A DNA stretch of 6,392 nt, taken from the NCBI GenBank assembly GCA_019120475.1, contig DWVA01000176.1, forward strand, positions 1 through 6,392, read 5' to 3'. The notes under the pieces are model-generated. The model searched no databases. It was not told the origin of the DNA and was given only the letters and a program-made list of their open reading frames with translations. Positions 6,062 to 6,392 of this stretch are shown here, piece by piece. Source of the DNA: Candidatus Blautia intestinipullorum (GTDB taxonomy: Bacteria > Bacillota > Clostridia > Lachnospirales > Lachnospiraceae). Position 1 is the stretch's first letter. Every line of letters begins with the position of its first letter. Made by a program: the position numbers and the translations under genes.

Positions 6062-6093
6062 AATCAATCCGCCGGTGTTCCGGCGGATTGACC
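6062..6093 (-). other. Intercistronic hairpin between binding-protein and ATPase genes
   Basis: A perfect GC-rich inverted repeat forms a 12-bp stem, positions 6064-6075 against 6080-6091 (core CAATCCGCCGG/CCGGCGGATTG), with a 4-nt loop; two further G-U pairs are possible in the minus-strand RNA (6063 with 6092, 6062 with 6093). In the minus sense the stem is followed by ATTCAAAAA, not by a U-tract, so it is not a standard terminator. The position just after the gene for the binding protein fits an mRNA-stabilising or partial-termination element that lets the binding protein be made in excess over the membrane complex, as known from other binding-protein-dependent operons. The role is inferred; the structure is seen directly. 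Confidence 0.8.
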
Positions 6094-6106
6094 TTTTTGG
6101 AACTTC

Positions 6107-6126
6107 AGGACACAGCCGTCCTAAAG
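6107..6126 (-). repeat. Copy 2 of a bipartite 17-bp repeat, with a small hairpin
   Basis: On the plus strand acacagccgt is followed directly by cctaaag (6110-6126). The same two blocks, separated by an extra acat, occur at 1076-1096. Here the blocks overlap a small hairpin, aggac/gtcct (6107-6111 with 6118-6122). Both copies lie 7 to 17 nt past a stop codon on the minus strand, after the binding-protein gene here and after the isomerase gene at the other site. Function is unknown. Confidence 0.5.
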
Positions 6127-6142
6127 CACCTGCTATTTTTTA

Positions 6143-6392
6143 TCAGAATCCCATATCATCTACATTGTCCGCAGTAATGGTGATCCAGCCCTGTCCTTCA
6201 AGAACAGTTTCCGAACCTTCACGGAAGTTCATTTCTGTATATCCGTCTACATCAAGATTTAACGGAGCAGTAATTTCCTGTTCATTTAAAACCTTGCATG
6301 CAAGATCGATCATAGCCTTGCCGGACTGTGCCGGATCCCAGAGAGTCAGAGATTTCAGAACGCCGGATTTCAAAAGTTCCGCATTATCAGCA
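6143..6392 (-). CDS. Sugar ABC transporter substrate-binding protein, C-terminal part (cut by right edge)
   Basis: The reading frame is open to the window edge and shows the last 82 residues of what should be a protein of about 330-370 residues; the true start is off the right side. The visible part has the pattern LKSLTLWDPAQSGKAMIDLA, a spacer, YTEMNFREGSETVLEGQGWI, then TITADNVDDMGF, which fits the C-terminal lobe of type I periplasmic-binding-protein-like sugar receptors, nearest in style to the LsrB/RhaS group (Peripla_BP_4). In a Gram-positive cell it would be a lipoprotein on the outer face of the membrane, but the signal peptide is not in the window. A TTG at 6373-6371 is an internal Leu codon, not a start, since the frame continues upstream with protein-like sequence. 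Its place ahead of the ATPase and permeases confirms a complete importer. The ligand could be a pentose, hexose, deoxysugar or AI-2-like compound; it cannot be fixed here. Confidence 0.85.
   Translation of the reverse strand, partial: ADNAELLKSGVLKSLTLWDPAQSGKAMIDLACKVLNEQEITAPLNLDVDGYTEMNFREGSETVLEGQGWITITADNVDDMGF

Noticed and set aside
6062..6093. A standard intrinsic terminator after the binding-protein gene
   Set aside because: In the minus-strand sense no U-tract follows the stem, and the ATPase gene downstream belongs to the same importer with no evident promoter in the gap. It is kept as an intercistronic hairpin.
6143..6373. A start at TTG 6373 giving a 76-residue protein
   Set aside because: The frame stays open to the window edge with protein-like sequence upstream of the TTG, and the visible part matches only the C-terminal end of a binding protein. 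The TTG is an internal Leu codon.
1..6392. CRISPR arrays, insertion sequences, tRNA or rRNA genes, phage or defence genes
   Set aside because: No regularly spaced repeats, transposase motifs, tRNA-like cloverleaf or rRNA segments were recognised; the window is filled by intact metabolic and ribosomal genes.

Overview
The window looks like a chromosomal segment from a low-to-moderate GC Firmicute, most likely class Clostridia and perhaps a Lachnospiraceae-type gut anaerobe. The grounds are strong AGGAGG-type ribosome binding sites before nearly every gene, near-consensus TTGACA/TATAAT promoters with 17-bp spacers, the four-cysteine form of ribosomal protein L32, and the Cys-rich Gram-positive form of YceD. 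The assignment rests on protein and signal style, not on a database match. Every supported gene is on the minus strand, so transcription runs from right to left.

Right and centre (6392 down to about 971): one sugar-type ABC importer operon with two accessory genes. In transcription order it has: the C-terminal part of a substrate-binding protein (cut by the right edge), an intercistronic hairpin without a U-tract, a double-domain sugar-importer ATPase (RbsA/MglA class), two BPD_transp_2-type permeases (RbsC class), a protein of the GATase1-like PF07090 type, and a divergent RpiB/LacA/LacB-type isomerase. A hairpin terminator closes the operon. Gaps are short: 11 nt, an overlap, 19 nt and 54 nt. 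The likely picture is import of a sugar or polyol followed by isomerisation or other processing inside the cell. No kinase, aldolase or regulator is visible; these and the operon promoter would lie off the right edge or elsewhere. The substrate cannot be read from this sequence.

Left (about 928 down to 118): a compact housekeeping unit. A near-perfect sigma-A-type promoter drives yceD (DUF177) and rpmF (L32), 3 nt apart, and ends in a strong intrinsic terminator.

Far left (1-117): very AT-rich DNA with a second near-consensus minus-strand promoter, which should drive a gene just beyond the left edge. In many Firmicutes plsX or acpP follows rpmF; that identity is a guess from known gene order.

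The most notable points are the isomerase-like protein that lacks two histidines typical of RpiB, its pairing with a PF07090 protein that has no GATase cysteine, the second ATPase domain whose Walker B Asp and Glu are replaced by Asn and Gly, and a bipartite 17-bp repeat just downstream of both the first and the last gene of the transporter operon.
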